This document shows, piece after piece, positions 16,743 to 24,615 of a stretch of DNA of 64,000 nt. Source of the stretch: Niastella populi (lineage in GTDB: Bacteria; Bacteroidota; Bacteroidia; Chitinophagales; Chitinophagaceae); contig NZ_LWBP01000188.1 in assembly GCF_002078015.1 (NCBI RefSeq), positions 124,001-188,000 of the forward strand. Direction: 5' to 3'. The notes under the pieces are model-generated. The model was not told where the DNA came from, did no database searches, and saw only the letters and a list, made by a program, of their open reading frames with translations. Numbering within the stretch: position 1 is the stretch's first letter; the number at the start of each line of letters is the position of its first letter. The translations under genes and the position numbers were made by a program.

Positions 16743-16949
16743 TCAGTGAGCTTTTTGAGGGCCCGCATCATTGGTTATTTTTTTGTCCTCGAGTAATCCG
16801 TTCTGTTTTACCCACAACGTGAGCGAGATCAGGGAAGTAAGAATAAGCAGGCTCGATAAATTGTATTCGCCTTTCAGGTACATGATGGCACTTACAACGC
16901 AGGTAATGACAATACATGCCAATGGCAACAACAGGTAAACAATTTTCAT
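16743..16949 (-). CDS. Small membrane protein, function unknown
   Basis: 68 residues from the ATG at 16949; an extra 19 residues are possible from 17006. Two hydrophobic segments are seen: KIVYLLLPLACIVITCVVSAIMYL and LSSLLILTSLISLTLWV, joined by a short KGEYN loop, with a polar C-terminal tail. No family is recognised. It stands alone between the molybdenum hydroxylase genes and a pseudogene. Confidence 0.5.
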   Translation of the reverse strand: MKIVYLLLPLACIVITCVVSAIMYLKGEYNLSSLLILTSLISLTLWVKQNGLLEDKKITNDAGPQKAH

Positions 16950-17251
16950 TTGGTACGGGATTTTTATAATGAACGTTTGATAATACGGATTTACATATCG
17001 GCCCATGCCGATAACATACTAATACAGGAACACTGGTTAATTCTGAGAAAATTGGAATTGATCAGTAAGTCAAATGTGCGTAAGGAAATTGGAAAATTGA
17101 AATAGGGCAGTTAAATGTGCAAAGTATACTGGTGTCAGGGACTTTACAAATTTGGCAAGCAAATCTTAATGATGCAAGCTTTTGTTGCCCCTTTCTTTAG
17201 ATATTTATTTTCTATATGGGCAACCCGTTTATATTACCGGGATTATGGTTT
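16950..17251. other. Gap without recognised features
   Basis: About 300 nt between the small membrane protein start and the pseudogene. No hairpin, promoter or reading frame of protein character was seen. Confidence 0.5.
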
Positions 17252-17575
17252 TCAGGAGATCGCCGTAAAATCGGTCAATAGCAGGTATTCAGCCCATTGC
17301 AGCCCGCCTGGCAGCAACCGGTTGCTGAATTCGAGGTGTATCACCGTTCGTTTGTTATTGTTCACTGTTCTGTTAGAAGCATGAAGCAGCAGGGGCTGCA
17401 TGATCATAATACCTGGTACTTCTTTTACAAACCGCCTGATGGCAAACAGGTCACTGGTTTTGCGAAAGGCAGCTCCGCTGGTATCGATGGCATCGATCGT
17501 TTCAATAATAGCTGCTACTTCCGGTTCCGTAAATACATTGTCGATTATGGCAAAGCCTTCCCGTGCAGATGTTGT
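17252..17575 (-). pseudogene. Phytanoyl-CoA dioxygenase family pseudogene with internal deletion
   Basis: Read on the minus strand from 17560 the frame gives 103 codons beginning EGFAIIDNVFTEPEV and ending at the TGA at 17252-17254. The first 50 codons match the N-terminus of PhyH-type Fe/2-oxoglutarate dioxygenases (GFxIIDNVF ... SDLFAIRRFVKEVPG), and the next 40 match their C-terminal end (MQPLLLHASNRT, RTVIHLEFSNRLLPGGLQWAEY). The middle, including the HxD iron ligands, is missing, apparently by an in-frame deletion after VKEVPG. No start codon is available in frame: a TAA lies about 24 nt upstream of EGF. It is 27 nt past the end of the cyclophilin gene. Confidence 0.8.
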
Positions 17576-17601
17576 TTATGCTGAGCTGTTCCCATCACCG
17601 T

Positions 17602-18189
17602 TTATAATTGAATGATATCGTAAATAGGTACCGGTGGGTCAAAAGCCTGGCCCTCTTCCCGCTGGTTATAGATCTTGTTTACGATCTCCATTCCTTTCAC
17701 CACCTTGCCAAAGGCTGCATAACCCTGTTTGTCGGCATTGTTCTCGCCGCCGAAATCAAAACCGGGCTGGTCGGCCAGGCAAATAAAGAACTCACTCGTA
17801 CCGGTGCCGGGAGCAAGCCGCGCGAGGGAGATCACCCCTCTTTTATGTTGTATATGGGTTTGTTCGGTAGTTTCGTGCGGTATGCCGGTAAGCGTGTCGT
17901 GCACTTTAGGTTTCGATTTGTAAATGCCGCCCTGGATCAACTCGGCTTTTGACGCGTTCGACGGCTGGTTTTCGTCGTTCAGCACCCGGTAAAACGAACT
18001 GTTATTGTAATAACCGGCTTTTACATACGAGAGGAATGCCGTTACGGTCTTCGGCGCCTGATCGGGATATAATTCCACTTCAATATCGCCGAATTTGGTT
18101 TGTATTTCAATGTGCGGATTCTTGTATTTGGTTCCGCAGGCTGCCATCAGCATACAGATGGAAACGATAAACAGGTATTGCTTGCGCAT
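17602..18189 (-). CDS. Cyclophilin-type peptidyl-prolyl isomerase lipoprotein
   Basis: 195 residues. The signal peptide ends in a lipobox LMAAC (Cys18), so the protein is a lipoprotein facing the periplasm or outer membrane. The rest is a cyclophilin domain: IQTKFGDIEVELYPDQAPKTVTAFLSYV, SFYRV, a GIPHE insertion, RGVISLARL in place of the usual MAR, SEFFICLADQPGFDF and YAAFGKVVKGMEIVNKI. It would catalyse proline cis-trans isomerisation in exported proteins. No downstream co-transcribed gene remains, because the following PhyH gene is degraded. Confidence 0.92.
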   Translation of the reverse strand: MRKQYLFIVSICMLMAACGTKYKNPHIEIQTKFGDIEVELYPDQAPKTVTAFLSYVKAGYYNNSSFYRVLNDENQPSNASKAELIQGGIYKSKPKVHDTLTGIPHETTEQTHIQHKRGVISLARLAPGTGTSEFFICLADQPGFDFGGENNADKQGYAAFGKVVKGMEIVNKIYNQREEGQAFDPPVPIYDIIQL

Positions 18190-18361
18190 GTAAAAATTTT
18201 AACAATGCAAATTAAGCGGAAAAGGGGGATTGTTAAAGAAATAAAAACCTCCTGTTAACGATGTCACAAATGGTCATGTTGAGGTGAACAATGAATAAAC
18301 CAGGTGAACAATGCGCCTTCTTATATACGACCACTCTTTATTCACTTTAAAAACACCGGTC

Positions 18362-18820
18362 ATGAAACCTATTTTACGCTTAACCGTTTTGTTTATTGCC
18401 ATCGCTTCTTTTGCAAGCTGTTCTAAAGTTGTTGTCGATGTAGATATCCGCCCTGCCATCACCGGCTCGTGGGTGCTTTCCGATGCATCTCATAAAGACA
18501 AATATGGCTGGTACACTGTAAACACCGGAATTGAACATGGCGTATTCACTTTTTATAATAATGGCCGGGCAAAATATGTTGAGAATGGGGTAGTACTTGA
18601 AGGTACCTGGTCTATGCGCACAATAACCAACGGTTACTACGATGAGTTTGGTGTTTATTTTACCAATTCTCACCAGGACCTGTCGATCCATGTATCGGAT
18701 TATTACGGCGATGATACCATCGATATGTATTTCGATAACGTAAACGTATATAATAACTCGTTCGTAGCTACCAATTTTACCAATAACTATATCGGCCGTT
18801 ACCGTTTCGCCAGGTATTGA
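18362..18820 (+). CDS. Lipocalin-like lipoprotein, function unknown
   Basis: 152 residues from the ATG at 18362; the longer frame from 18311 adds residues before a clear lipoprotein signal (MKPILRLTVLFIAIASFASC, lipobox Cys20). The mature part begins with ITGSWVLSDAS and continues with GVFTFYNNGRAKYVENGVVLEGTWSM, the pattern of small lipocalin-like Bacteroidota lipoproteins (GxW, then a beta-strand with NGxxxY). No function is assigned. A perfect 33-nt palindrome followed by a T-rich stretch lies 40 nt after the stop and probably ends the transcript. Confidence 0.75.
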   Translation: MKPILRLTVLFIAIASFASCSKVVVDVDIRPAITGSWVLSDASHKDKYGWYTVNTGIEHGVFTFYNNGRAKYVENGVVLEGTWSMRTITNGYYDEFGVYFTNSHQDLSIHVSDYYGDDTIDMYFDNVNVYNNSFVATNFTNNYIGRYRFARY

Positions 18821-18859
18821 TTGGTTTGAAAAGTAAGGATGTTTTTGAAAGGTTATATT

Positions 18860-18892
18860 AAGTGTGCCACACCTCGAAGGTGTGGCACACTT
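18860..18892. repeat. 33-nt palindrome, copy A (also likely terminator)
   Basis: Perfect 15-bp arms AAGTGTGCCACACCT and AGGTGTGGCACACTT around CGA. In the plus direction it is followed by TTCGTTTTTA and can end the lipoprotein transcript. A near-identical element lies at 22063 on the other side of the DUF2723 gene. Confidence 0.8.
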
Positions 18893-18898
18893 TCGTTT

Positions 18899-20821
18899 TT
18901 ATAATAAACCTTTCTTTGGCTGGTACTCCTGTTCCCATTTCGCCAGTTGTTGCAGCAACTGATAGGCCGATAAAATATCCTGCGCAAATGCCGCCTGCCT
19001 GTTCGAGAGTCCGCTTTCATGACCCTGTAACAACAAATAAGCATTGTTGGCCAGTTGTTCAGGGGTATAACCGCCATTACCGAGTGACTGGTAATATCGC
19101 AGCTGTTGTTGCAGGTCTTTTTTCAGCGAAGCGGCAACTTTGCCGGCCAGTGTAAGATCGCCCGCCTCATAACATGCTTCAAGGAACCTGAGCGAAAATA
19201 TATTATGCATGTTGCCCCGGTTCGAGGTCATGCCATAAGGAATATTTTCCGTGTTAACCTTTTCGTCAAACCGGTGTAAAACCCGGCGGGCATCTTCTTT
19301 TCTGCCGGCTCCGGCCAGGCTGCGGGCAACCTGCGCATGCGCCAGTTTGATGGTGTTCATACGGCGGCGGTTCTCTTCGTCGAAATAAACGCCTGTTTTA
19401 CCGGCGTTGCCATAACCGAATTGTTGCATGATGGTTTTGTACGCCACATCTACATTCACACCACCGGTATTGCTGCTTTCAACAGGCACCAGTTGATACG
19501 TGAGGCCGTTCAGCCGGGTGTATTTATCCAGTCCCAGATCCTGCGCCGTACCATTGTTGGTAAAGCAGATCGGCCGTTTCCACTGGTTGCCCGCAATTAC
19601 CGCCAGCATGGCCAGGTCGTTCTTGAAAAGGAAATTTTTATTGCCAAGGTCAATGTGCAGTTCATCGACTACTTTGTCATTCGCATTTACTGTTCCGTTG
19701 CCGGCGACCGTTTTTTTATCAACCGGGATGCTGAATTTTTGAGTGGGAAATAAATGATATACATCGCCGTCTTCCGACATGGTGGTATACCGCGGATCGT
19801 CACTGCCTACTACGTTTTTCAAAACATCGTGCAGGTCGTAAAATTTGTCTGCTTCATAACCGGGCATCTTCGTATAATAAACGACATTGAGCCGGTCGCC
19901 TGCCACCTGTTCGGGAGTGAACACCACATTGAACGGATCGCTTTTATTTACTTTATATCGTAACTGATCTATTCCCCAATCGGTGCCAATAAGTGTGCTT
20001 ACAACAACCCGTACATCCCTTCTGATACCTTCTACCTCCTGTGCATACCATAGTGCGTAAGAGTCGTTGTCTTCCGCAGTAAACAAGATGGCGTTTTGCG
20101 GACAACTTTGCAGATAATTCTTAGCAAGGTCCAGGGCCAGTTTTTTCTGGCTGCGGTCATGATCATCCCATTCCTGCTGTGCCATTAACACCGGTACGGC
20201 CAGTAAGCAGATAGCACTTGCTGCATAAGTTGCCAGCGGCGTTTTTGTTATTTTTTCAAGCACCTGTCGGATCCATAAAACGCCGAGGCCAATCCAGATA
20301 GAGAAGGCATAGAATGAACCTACAAATGCGTAATCGCGTTCGCGCGGCTGATAGCCGGCCTGGTTCAGGTAAAATACAATGGCGAGGCCGGTACAGAAGA
20401 ACAACAGGCCATTTACCAGCAGATCGCGGCGGCTGCGTTTCAACTGGAACAATATACCTGCAATACCTAACAACAGCGGCAGCATGTATAACCGGTTAAA
20501 CGCCTTGTTATCGACACGTGTGCTGTCGGGCATCGCCTGCTGGTTGCCGTACATAGCATTGTCGATAAACGATATGCCGCTGATGAAATTGCTGTCGCGC
20601 GGATTGCCGAAACCCTGCAGGTCGTTTTGCCTGCCGGCGAAATTCCACATGAAGTAGCGCATATACATCCAGCCGGCCTGGTAGTTCATAAAGTATTTCA
20701 GGTTGTCGCCCATGGTAGGCGTGTCGTCGGGTGAAAGCCCGGCAAACTGCCGGTAGCAGTCGACCTCGCCGCGTTCATTGCTTTCGTTATACATGCGGGG
20801 AAAGAAGTGGGAAGAGGGGGG
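18899..20821 (-). CDS. DUF2723 glycosyltransferase-type protein, C-terminal part (frameshifted gene)
   Basis: The frame is open from 20860 but matches the family only from about 20821. It carries the rest of the membrane domain (LLPLLLGIAGILF, LLFFCTGLAIVFYLNQ, RERDYAFVGSFYAFSIWIGLGVLW) and a large soluble domain with NAILFTAEDNDSYALWYAQEVEGIRRDVRVV and LLVQLAN-type helical repeats near the end (HAQVARSLAGAGRKEDARRVLHR). DUF2723 proteins (CAZy GT117) are thought to use lipid-linked sugars for protein O-glycosylation. The N-terminal part is in another frame (20787-21968); joining them needs a one-base change in the G6 tract at 20816-20821. Confidence 0.85.
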   Translation of the reverse strand, partial: PPSSHFFPRMYNESNERGEVDCYRQFAGLSPDDTPTMGDNLKYFMNYQAGWMYMRYFMWNFAGRQNDLQGFGNPRDSNFISGISFIDNAMYGNQQAMPDSTRVDNKAFNRLYMLPLLLGIAGILFQLKRSRRDLLVNGLLFFCTGLAIVFYLNQAGYQPRERDYAFVGSFYAFSIWIGLGVLWIRQVLEKITKTPLATYAASAICLLAVPVLMAQQEWDDHDRSQKKLALDLAKNYLQSCPQNAILFTAEDNDSYALWYAQEVEGIRRDVRVVVSTLIGTDWGIDQLRYKVNKSDPFNVVFTPEQVAGDRLNVVYYTKMPGYEADKFYDLHDVLKNVVGSDDPRYTTMSEDGDVYHLFPTQKFSIPVDKKTVAGNGTVNANDKVVDELHIDLGNKNFLFKNDLAMLAVIAGNQWKRPICFTNNGTAQDLGLDKYTRLNGLTYQLVPVESSNTGGVNVDVAYKTIMQQFGYGNAGKTGVYFDEENRRRMNTIKLAHAQVARSLAGAGRKEDARRVLHRFDEKVNTENIPYGMTSNRGNMHNIFSLRFLEACYEAGDLTLAGKVAASLKKDLQQQLRYYQSLGNGGYTPEQLANNAYLLLQGHESGLSNRQAAFAQDILSAYQLLQQLAKWEQEYQPKKGLL

Positions 20822-21968
20822 TATTGGCCCAATCCTGTTTGTAGCGCGAACCGGTAACAATATATTTATCTTTTACCCGCACGTACTGATCGCCGGTTTT
20901 AACAAAAGGCGCTTTATCGGTAAAATCAGGACCATACATTATTGGCCAGTCGCCATATTTTTCCCGGCTCAAATAGCCTTCGAGGTTGATGGGGTTATCG
21001 ATATTATACATATCAACGCTGGGATTCGCGTTCGAACGTATCATGGTGGTGAGGTAGGTTGAATAACCCAGCAGCATAAAAGCGCTGCTCCATAAGCCTA
21101 GCTTCAGGTAATGCAGTTTTCTTTTACCGGCGAAGCGGATACCAAAAGTAATACCTGCAGCAATCAATATGAAGAAGAAAGCAAAACCAACAAAGAAAGG
21201 CGTTCCCAGTTCATTTACGAACCAGATATCAAATGCGCCCGCACCTTTGATGCTGTACTGGATAATGAATTTCTGGATAAAGCCGGTGATGGCGCAGCCG
21301 GTAAGGAAGGCCAGTACCGTGTTCACACGCGTTACCTTAAACCGTTTAAAATAATATACCATAATGATGGCTGGAATGGTAAGCAGGTTCAACAGGTGAA
21401 CGCCAATTGAAAGGCCCATCATATAAAATATAAATATCAGCCATTTGTCGGCACCGGGTTGGTGCGACTGTTGTTCCCATTTCAAAATGGCCCAGAACAC
21501 AAGCGCGGTGAACAGGGAAGAGAGCGAATATACCTCGCCTTCAACAGCGCTGAACCAGAATGAGTCGGAAAAAGTATAAGCAAGTGCACCAACGGTTCCC
21601 GCGCTTATGATCAGGAAGATCGATAGCCGGCTGAGCGGTTCATCATTTTTTTGCACCAGCTTACGGGCAAAATGGGTGATGGTCCAGAACAGGAACAGGA
21701 TGGTAAGCGCGCTTACAATGGCGCTCATACTGTTTACGGCAATGGCTACGGTGGAGGCTTCATTGCCAAACAGGATAATAAACAGCCGTGCTATCAGGAT
21801 GAATAATGGTGCACCGGGCGGGTGCGGAACACCCATTGTGTAAGCTGTAGTAATAAATTCTCCGCAATCCCATAAACTAACGGTGCGTTCCATGGTTAGC
21901 AGGTAAACGCTACTGGCAATTGCGAAAACCGTCCATCCTGCCAGGTTGTTCACTTTGTTGAAGTTCAT
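20787..21968 (-). CDS. DUF2723 glycosyltransferase-type protein, N-terminal part (frameshifted gene)
   Basis: Starts at the ATG at 21968 (MNFNKVNNLAGWTVF); the earlier in-frame ATG at 22091 lies in a palindrome. About 393 residues with many membrane segments. The family hallmark is RTVSLWDCGEFITTAYTMGVPHPPGAPLFILIARLF (about 27-62), with acidic residues like the DxD/E loop of GT-C enzymes. It breaks off after YKQDWANTPLF, where the frame changes, and stops at 20787. A complete protein of about 1,020 residues would result if the frame were restored, normal for the family. Whether this is decay, phase variation or sequencing error cannot be told here. Confidence 0.85.
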   Translation of the reverse strand: MNFNKVNNLAGWTVFAIASSVYLLTMERTVSLWDCGEFITTAYTMGVPHPPGAPLFILIARLFIILFGNEASTVAIAVNSMSAIVSALTILFLFWTITHFARKLVQKNDEPLSRLSIFLIISAGTVGALAYTFSDSFWFSAVEGEVYSLSSLFTALVFWAILKWEQQSHQPGADKWLIFIFYMMGLSIGVHLLNLLTIPAIIMVYYFKRFKVTRVNTVLAFLTGCAITGFIQKFIIQYSIKGAGAFDIWFVNELGTPFFVGFAFFFILIAAGITFGIRFAGKRKLHYLKLGLWSSAFMLLGYSTYLTTMIRSNANPSVDMYNIDNPINLEGYLSREKYGDWPIMYGPDFTDKAPFVKTGDQYVRVKDKYIVTGSRYKQDWANTPLFPLLSPHV

Positions 21969-22368
21969 TGTGTTGGATTTGAAGTGAGGAACTTTGAATA
22001 GGTTATGCACTCCGTTTTCACAGAGTGCTGATACTTTTGTTCCCTTGCCGTTGCTGGTTGCCAGGTGTGCCACACTTCTAAAGTGTGGCACACCTTTGGT
22101 TGCCGGAGTTATAGTGTGCCTTTCTTTTTCAGCGCGTTAAACTTTCAAATAGGTGGCAATTCTAAACAACATCTTAAATTTCGAATATATTTTCGCAATT
22201 TCATTTTCAGCATTGTGATCATTATCCTATAGAAACGTTAATTATTGCCGCTGCTTCCGTTGAAATGCCAACTTGTATAACAATACAGATATATGTTAAT
22301 AAACAGTCATGTGGCTTTTTTATAATGGCATAAATTTTTCATCTGCTGTTTATATTTAACCAGCCAAT
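21969..22368. other. Divergent intergenic region
   Basis: 400 nt between the DUF2723 start and the beta-barrel gene. It holds palindrome copy B at 22063-22095 and AT-rich sequence before each start. TATATTTA at 22350-22357 is close to a Bacteroidota -7 element for the plus gene. Confidence 0.5.
22063..22095. repeat. 33-nt palindrome, copy B
   Basis: Perfect 15-bp arms AGGTGTGCCACACTT and AAGTGTGGCACACCT around CTA. The left arm is the reverse complement of copy A's left arm except at one central base. It has no T run and lies 95 nt upstream of the DUF2723 start. Confidence 0.8.
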
Positions 22369-22887
22369 ATGAAATATGGTATCCGCTCTTTAACAGTAAT
22401 TGCAATGTTGATCATTGCCGGCCTGTGCGGTAAAGTGCAGGCGCAGAAAGTATTCTTTGCGTTTGCCCATGGGCAATATGCCAGTCCGGTGCAAAGCGAA
22501 TTCAAAAATGATTATAATTATGGTGCAGGTGCTGAAGGCGGTGTGGGAATCGCCGTTGGCAAAAAGACGTTTTTGACGGGTACCATCGGCTATACGGTTT
22601 TCAATTCTCCCTCAAAAGAGTTGGGCAATATTATTTATGTTCCCATGAAGATAGGGGTTCGCAAATATTTTTTACCGGCCAAACTATTGTTCCTTCATGC
22701 CGATGCAGGTATCGGTCAAATAAAAGATAAGACAACCAATACTTCTTCTTCCCGTTTTTCTGCCGATGTAGGTGGGGGCGTTAAGTTAGGCCCCTTTGAA
22801 ATGGGCCTTGCCTTTGATGGGTTTGTGCGTAATGGCGGCTATGCCTCATGGGTTGGGTTCAAAGCGGGTTGGAGGTTTGGGCTTTGA
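22369..22887 (+). CDS. Outer membrane beta-barrel protein
   Basis: 172 residues. Signal peptide MKYGIRSLTVIAMLIIAGLCGKVQAQ, then alternating strands with aromatic ends (YNYGAGAEGGVGIAVG, TFLTGTIGYTVF, IIYVPMKIGVRKYF, LFLHADAGIGQ, SRFSADVGGGVKLGPFEMGLAFDGF) and a terminal strand ending WVGFKAGWRFGL with a C-terminal hydrophobic residue. This is the small OmpX-like eight-strand barrel class common in Bacteroidota. The function is unknown. Confidence 0.85.
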   Translation: MKYGIRSLTVIAMLIIAGLCGKVQAQKVFFAFAHGQYASPVQSEFKNDYNYGAGAEGGVGIAVGKKTFLTGTIGYTVFNSPSKELGNIIYVPMKIGVRKYFLPAKLLFLHADAGIGQIKDKTTNTSSSRFSADVGGGVKLGPFEMGLAFDGFVRNGGYASWVGFKAGWRFGL

Positions 22888-22913
22888 GTTGATAAGGTGA
22901 TAAAGTTGATGGA

Positions 22914-22943
22914 GTTGATAGGGAAAGACGCAACCCTATCAAC
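22914..22943. terminator. Hairpin between convergent genes
   Basis: Perfect 10-bp arms GTTGATAGGG and CCCTATCAAC with a 10-nt loop, just after a short TTGATAAGGTGATAAAG micro-repeat. There is no long T run, so terminator function is tentative. Confidence 0.45.
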
Positions 22944-22962
22944 CTCATCCTTCCCTTGCCAT

Positions 22963-23754
22963 TTACAGATACCCCTTAATCTCCTCTATCGTCTCCAAAA
23001 AGCGCTTCTCCTGTTTAATTCCCTTCTGCCACGCCAGGTCCCGATCAATTAGATCTATCTCTTTCTTGATCGTTGCGCCGGCCATACCGGGTTCGGTGCC
23101 TAATATAAAAACGGTATCCGAAATAGCTACGCTTGTTTCAATATCGTGCGAAACGATGATAAGCGTTTTCAGATCATCTGACAACGATACCTGTAACAAC
23201 AACTCTACCGCTTTATCGAGCATACATACGTCGAGCCCGCTGAACGGTTCATCGAGCAGGATAAAGTTCGAGCCCTTTAACAACTGCTGCATGATGCTTA
23301 CGCGCTGGCGCTGCCCGCCCGATAACTGGTTTGGGTATAAACCCAGGTGCTCGGTCAGGTGAAACTGCTCTGCATACTCATCGATGGTTTGTTTTTCCTT
23401 TCCCGCCAATGCCTTGTTCTTTTTGGCCGCCAGTAATAATGATTGATGTACGGTTCGCCATTCGAACAGGTAGTAGTTCTGGAAAATAACGCCCATGTCG
23501 CCGGCCTTTACCGGTTGGTTATCGTGTATGGTCACCTGGCCGCTGGTAGGTTGTTGCAGGCCCGAAAGGATCTTGAACAATTGTGTTTTGCCAATGCCGC
23601 TCCGGCCTATCAGGGTTACCACCTGGCCCTGCGAAAAACCGGGGCGAACGATATTCCTGATACAAAAATTGATATCGCGCAGGATTGGCCGGTCGTATGT
23701 GAGTGCTACATTGCTGACCTGCAAAATCGCTTCTTCTTTTGTATGTTGTGTCAT
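22963..23754 (-). CDS. ABC transporter ATP-binding protein (NitT/TauT-like)
   Basis: 263 residues. Walker A GRSGIGKT (about 50-57), Q-loop VIFQNYYLF, signature LSGGQRQRVSI, Walker B FILLDEP, D-loop SGLD and H-loop VSHD are all present, so it is an active ATPase. The short layout resembles nitrate/taurine/aliphatic-sulfonate importers. Its ATG overlaps the permease stop by one base (TAATG), indicating tight coupling. It is the last gene of the five-gene minus-strand set that begins near 28101. Confidence 0.92.
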   Translation of the reverse strand: MTQHTKEEAILQVSNVALTYDRPILRDINFCIRNIVRPGFSQGQVVTLIGRSGIGKTQLFKILSGLQQPTSGQVTIHDNQPVKAGDMGVIFQNYYLFEWRTVHQSLLLAAKKNKALAGKEKQTIDEYAEQFHLTEHLGLYPNQLSGGQRQRVSIMQQLLKGSNFILLDEPFSGLDVCMLDKAVELLLQVSLSDDLKTLIIVSHDIETSVAISDTVFILGTEPGMAGATIKKEIDLIDRDLAWQKGIKQEKRFLETIEEIKGYL

Positions 23755-24533
23755 TATGCTTTTGCTTGTTTTAATCTGCTATACGGGAATAACCAATGCC
23801 GCAGCGTTCCCAATAAATAGTCGAAACATAAACCAATTGTAAAGATCACCAGCTGCAGCGCCAGTACATTGGTAAGGTCGTTGTACTTGTTGTATTTTAT
23901 CAACAGCGTACCAATACCGCCTTCGCTCATGCTCAAACCCTCAACCATCGTGATCATTAGCCAGGAAATGGCAAAGTTCTGGCGAAGGATCTCGAACACC
24001 TGATCGGCTTTACCGATGATGATCACTTCGTACAATGTTTGCCAGTTGTTGTACCCAAGTGTTTTGCACAGCTCGTATTCCTGCTGGTTGATGTTTACGA
24101 TCACCGACAGGAAGGAGGTAACGAAAAAAGGTACTATACCGAAGACCAGCAACGACAATTTCAGTTCGCTGCCGTCTTTGGTTAGCAGCGTGAATACGAA
24201 AATCAGACCCGCAAGGGTTAAATACCGGCATTTGACTATGAACTGCGCCAGGCTTTTAAAAAAGGGCAGTACAGATAAATAAGCAAACAACAGGGTGATC
24301 AGGATCGAATACAGCATGGCTTTCAGGGTAAGCAGCAGGCTTACCAGTACATTATCGAACAGTAGCTTGCTGCCCAGCAGTTGCACCAATGCGCCTGCCA
24401 CTTTACCGGGTTTAGGTATGAGGCCATCCGATAAAGTATGCCATAGCAATAATGTAATAACCACCTGCACGGCCATCATGATCATCACTGTTTGCCGGTT
24501 GATCGTTGCAAATGGCTGAAATATCTTTTTCAT
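23754..24533 (-). CDS. ABC transporter permease
   Basis: 259 residues with about six membrane segments (VMIMMAVQVVITLLLW, LLLTLKAMLYSILITLLFAYLSVLPF, LTLAGLIFVFTLL, LSLLVFGIVPFFVTSFLSVIV, ISWLMITMVEGLSM, VLALQLVIFTIGLCFDYLLG). The EYELCKTLGYNNWQTLYEVIIIGK stretch is the EAA coupling loop of the BPD_transp_1 family, with the conserved Gly. It pairs with the ATPase encoded immediately downstream. An imperfect 12-bp-arm hairpin lies between it and the upstream solute-binding gene. Confidence 0.9.
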   Translation of the reverse strand: MKKIFQPFATINRQTVMIMMAVQVVITLLLWHTLSDGLIPKPGKVAGALVQLLGSKLLFDNVLVSLLLTLKAMLYSILITLLFAYLSVLPFFKSLAQFIVKCRYLTLAGLIFVFTLLTKDGSELKLSLLVFGIVPFFVTSFLSVIVNINQQEYELCKTLGYNNWQTLYEVIIIGKADQVFEILRQNFAISWLMITMVEGLSMSEGGIGTLLIKYNKYNDLTNVLALQLVIFTIGLCFDYLLGTLRHWLFPYSRLKQAKA

Positions 24534-24559
24534 TTAATAGTTGGTTGGTTTTTTAATAA

Positions 24560-24591
24560 GCCGTGCCATGGCTGCAACCCCATGACACGGC
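24560..24591 (-). promoter_or_regulatory. Intra-operon stem-loop
   Basis: Arms GCCGTGCCATGG (24560-24571) and CCATGACACGGC (24580-24591) pair except at one position. It lies in the 82-nt gap between the solute-binding-protein gene and the permease gene. It could act as an attenuator or RNA stabiliser favouring the binding protein. Confidence 0.45.
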
Positions 24592-24615
24592 ATTTATGAT
24601 ACTGATAGCTACTTT

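Noticed and set aside
17115-17584. Plus-strand frames over the PhyH remnant
   Set aside because: They are antisense to clear PhyH similarity and have no support of their own.
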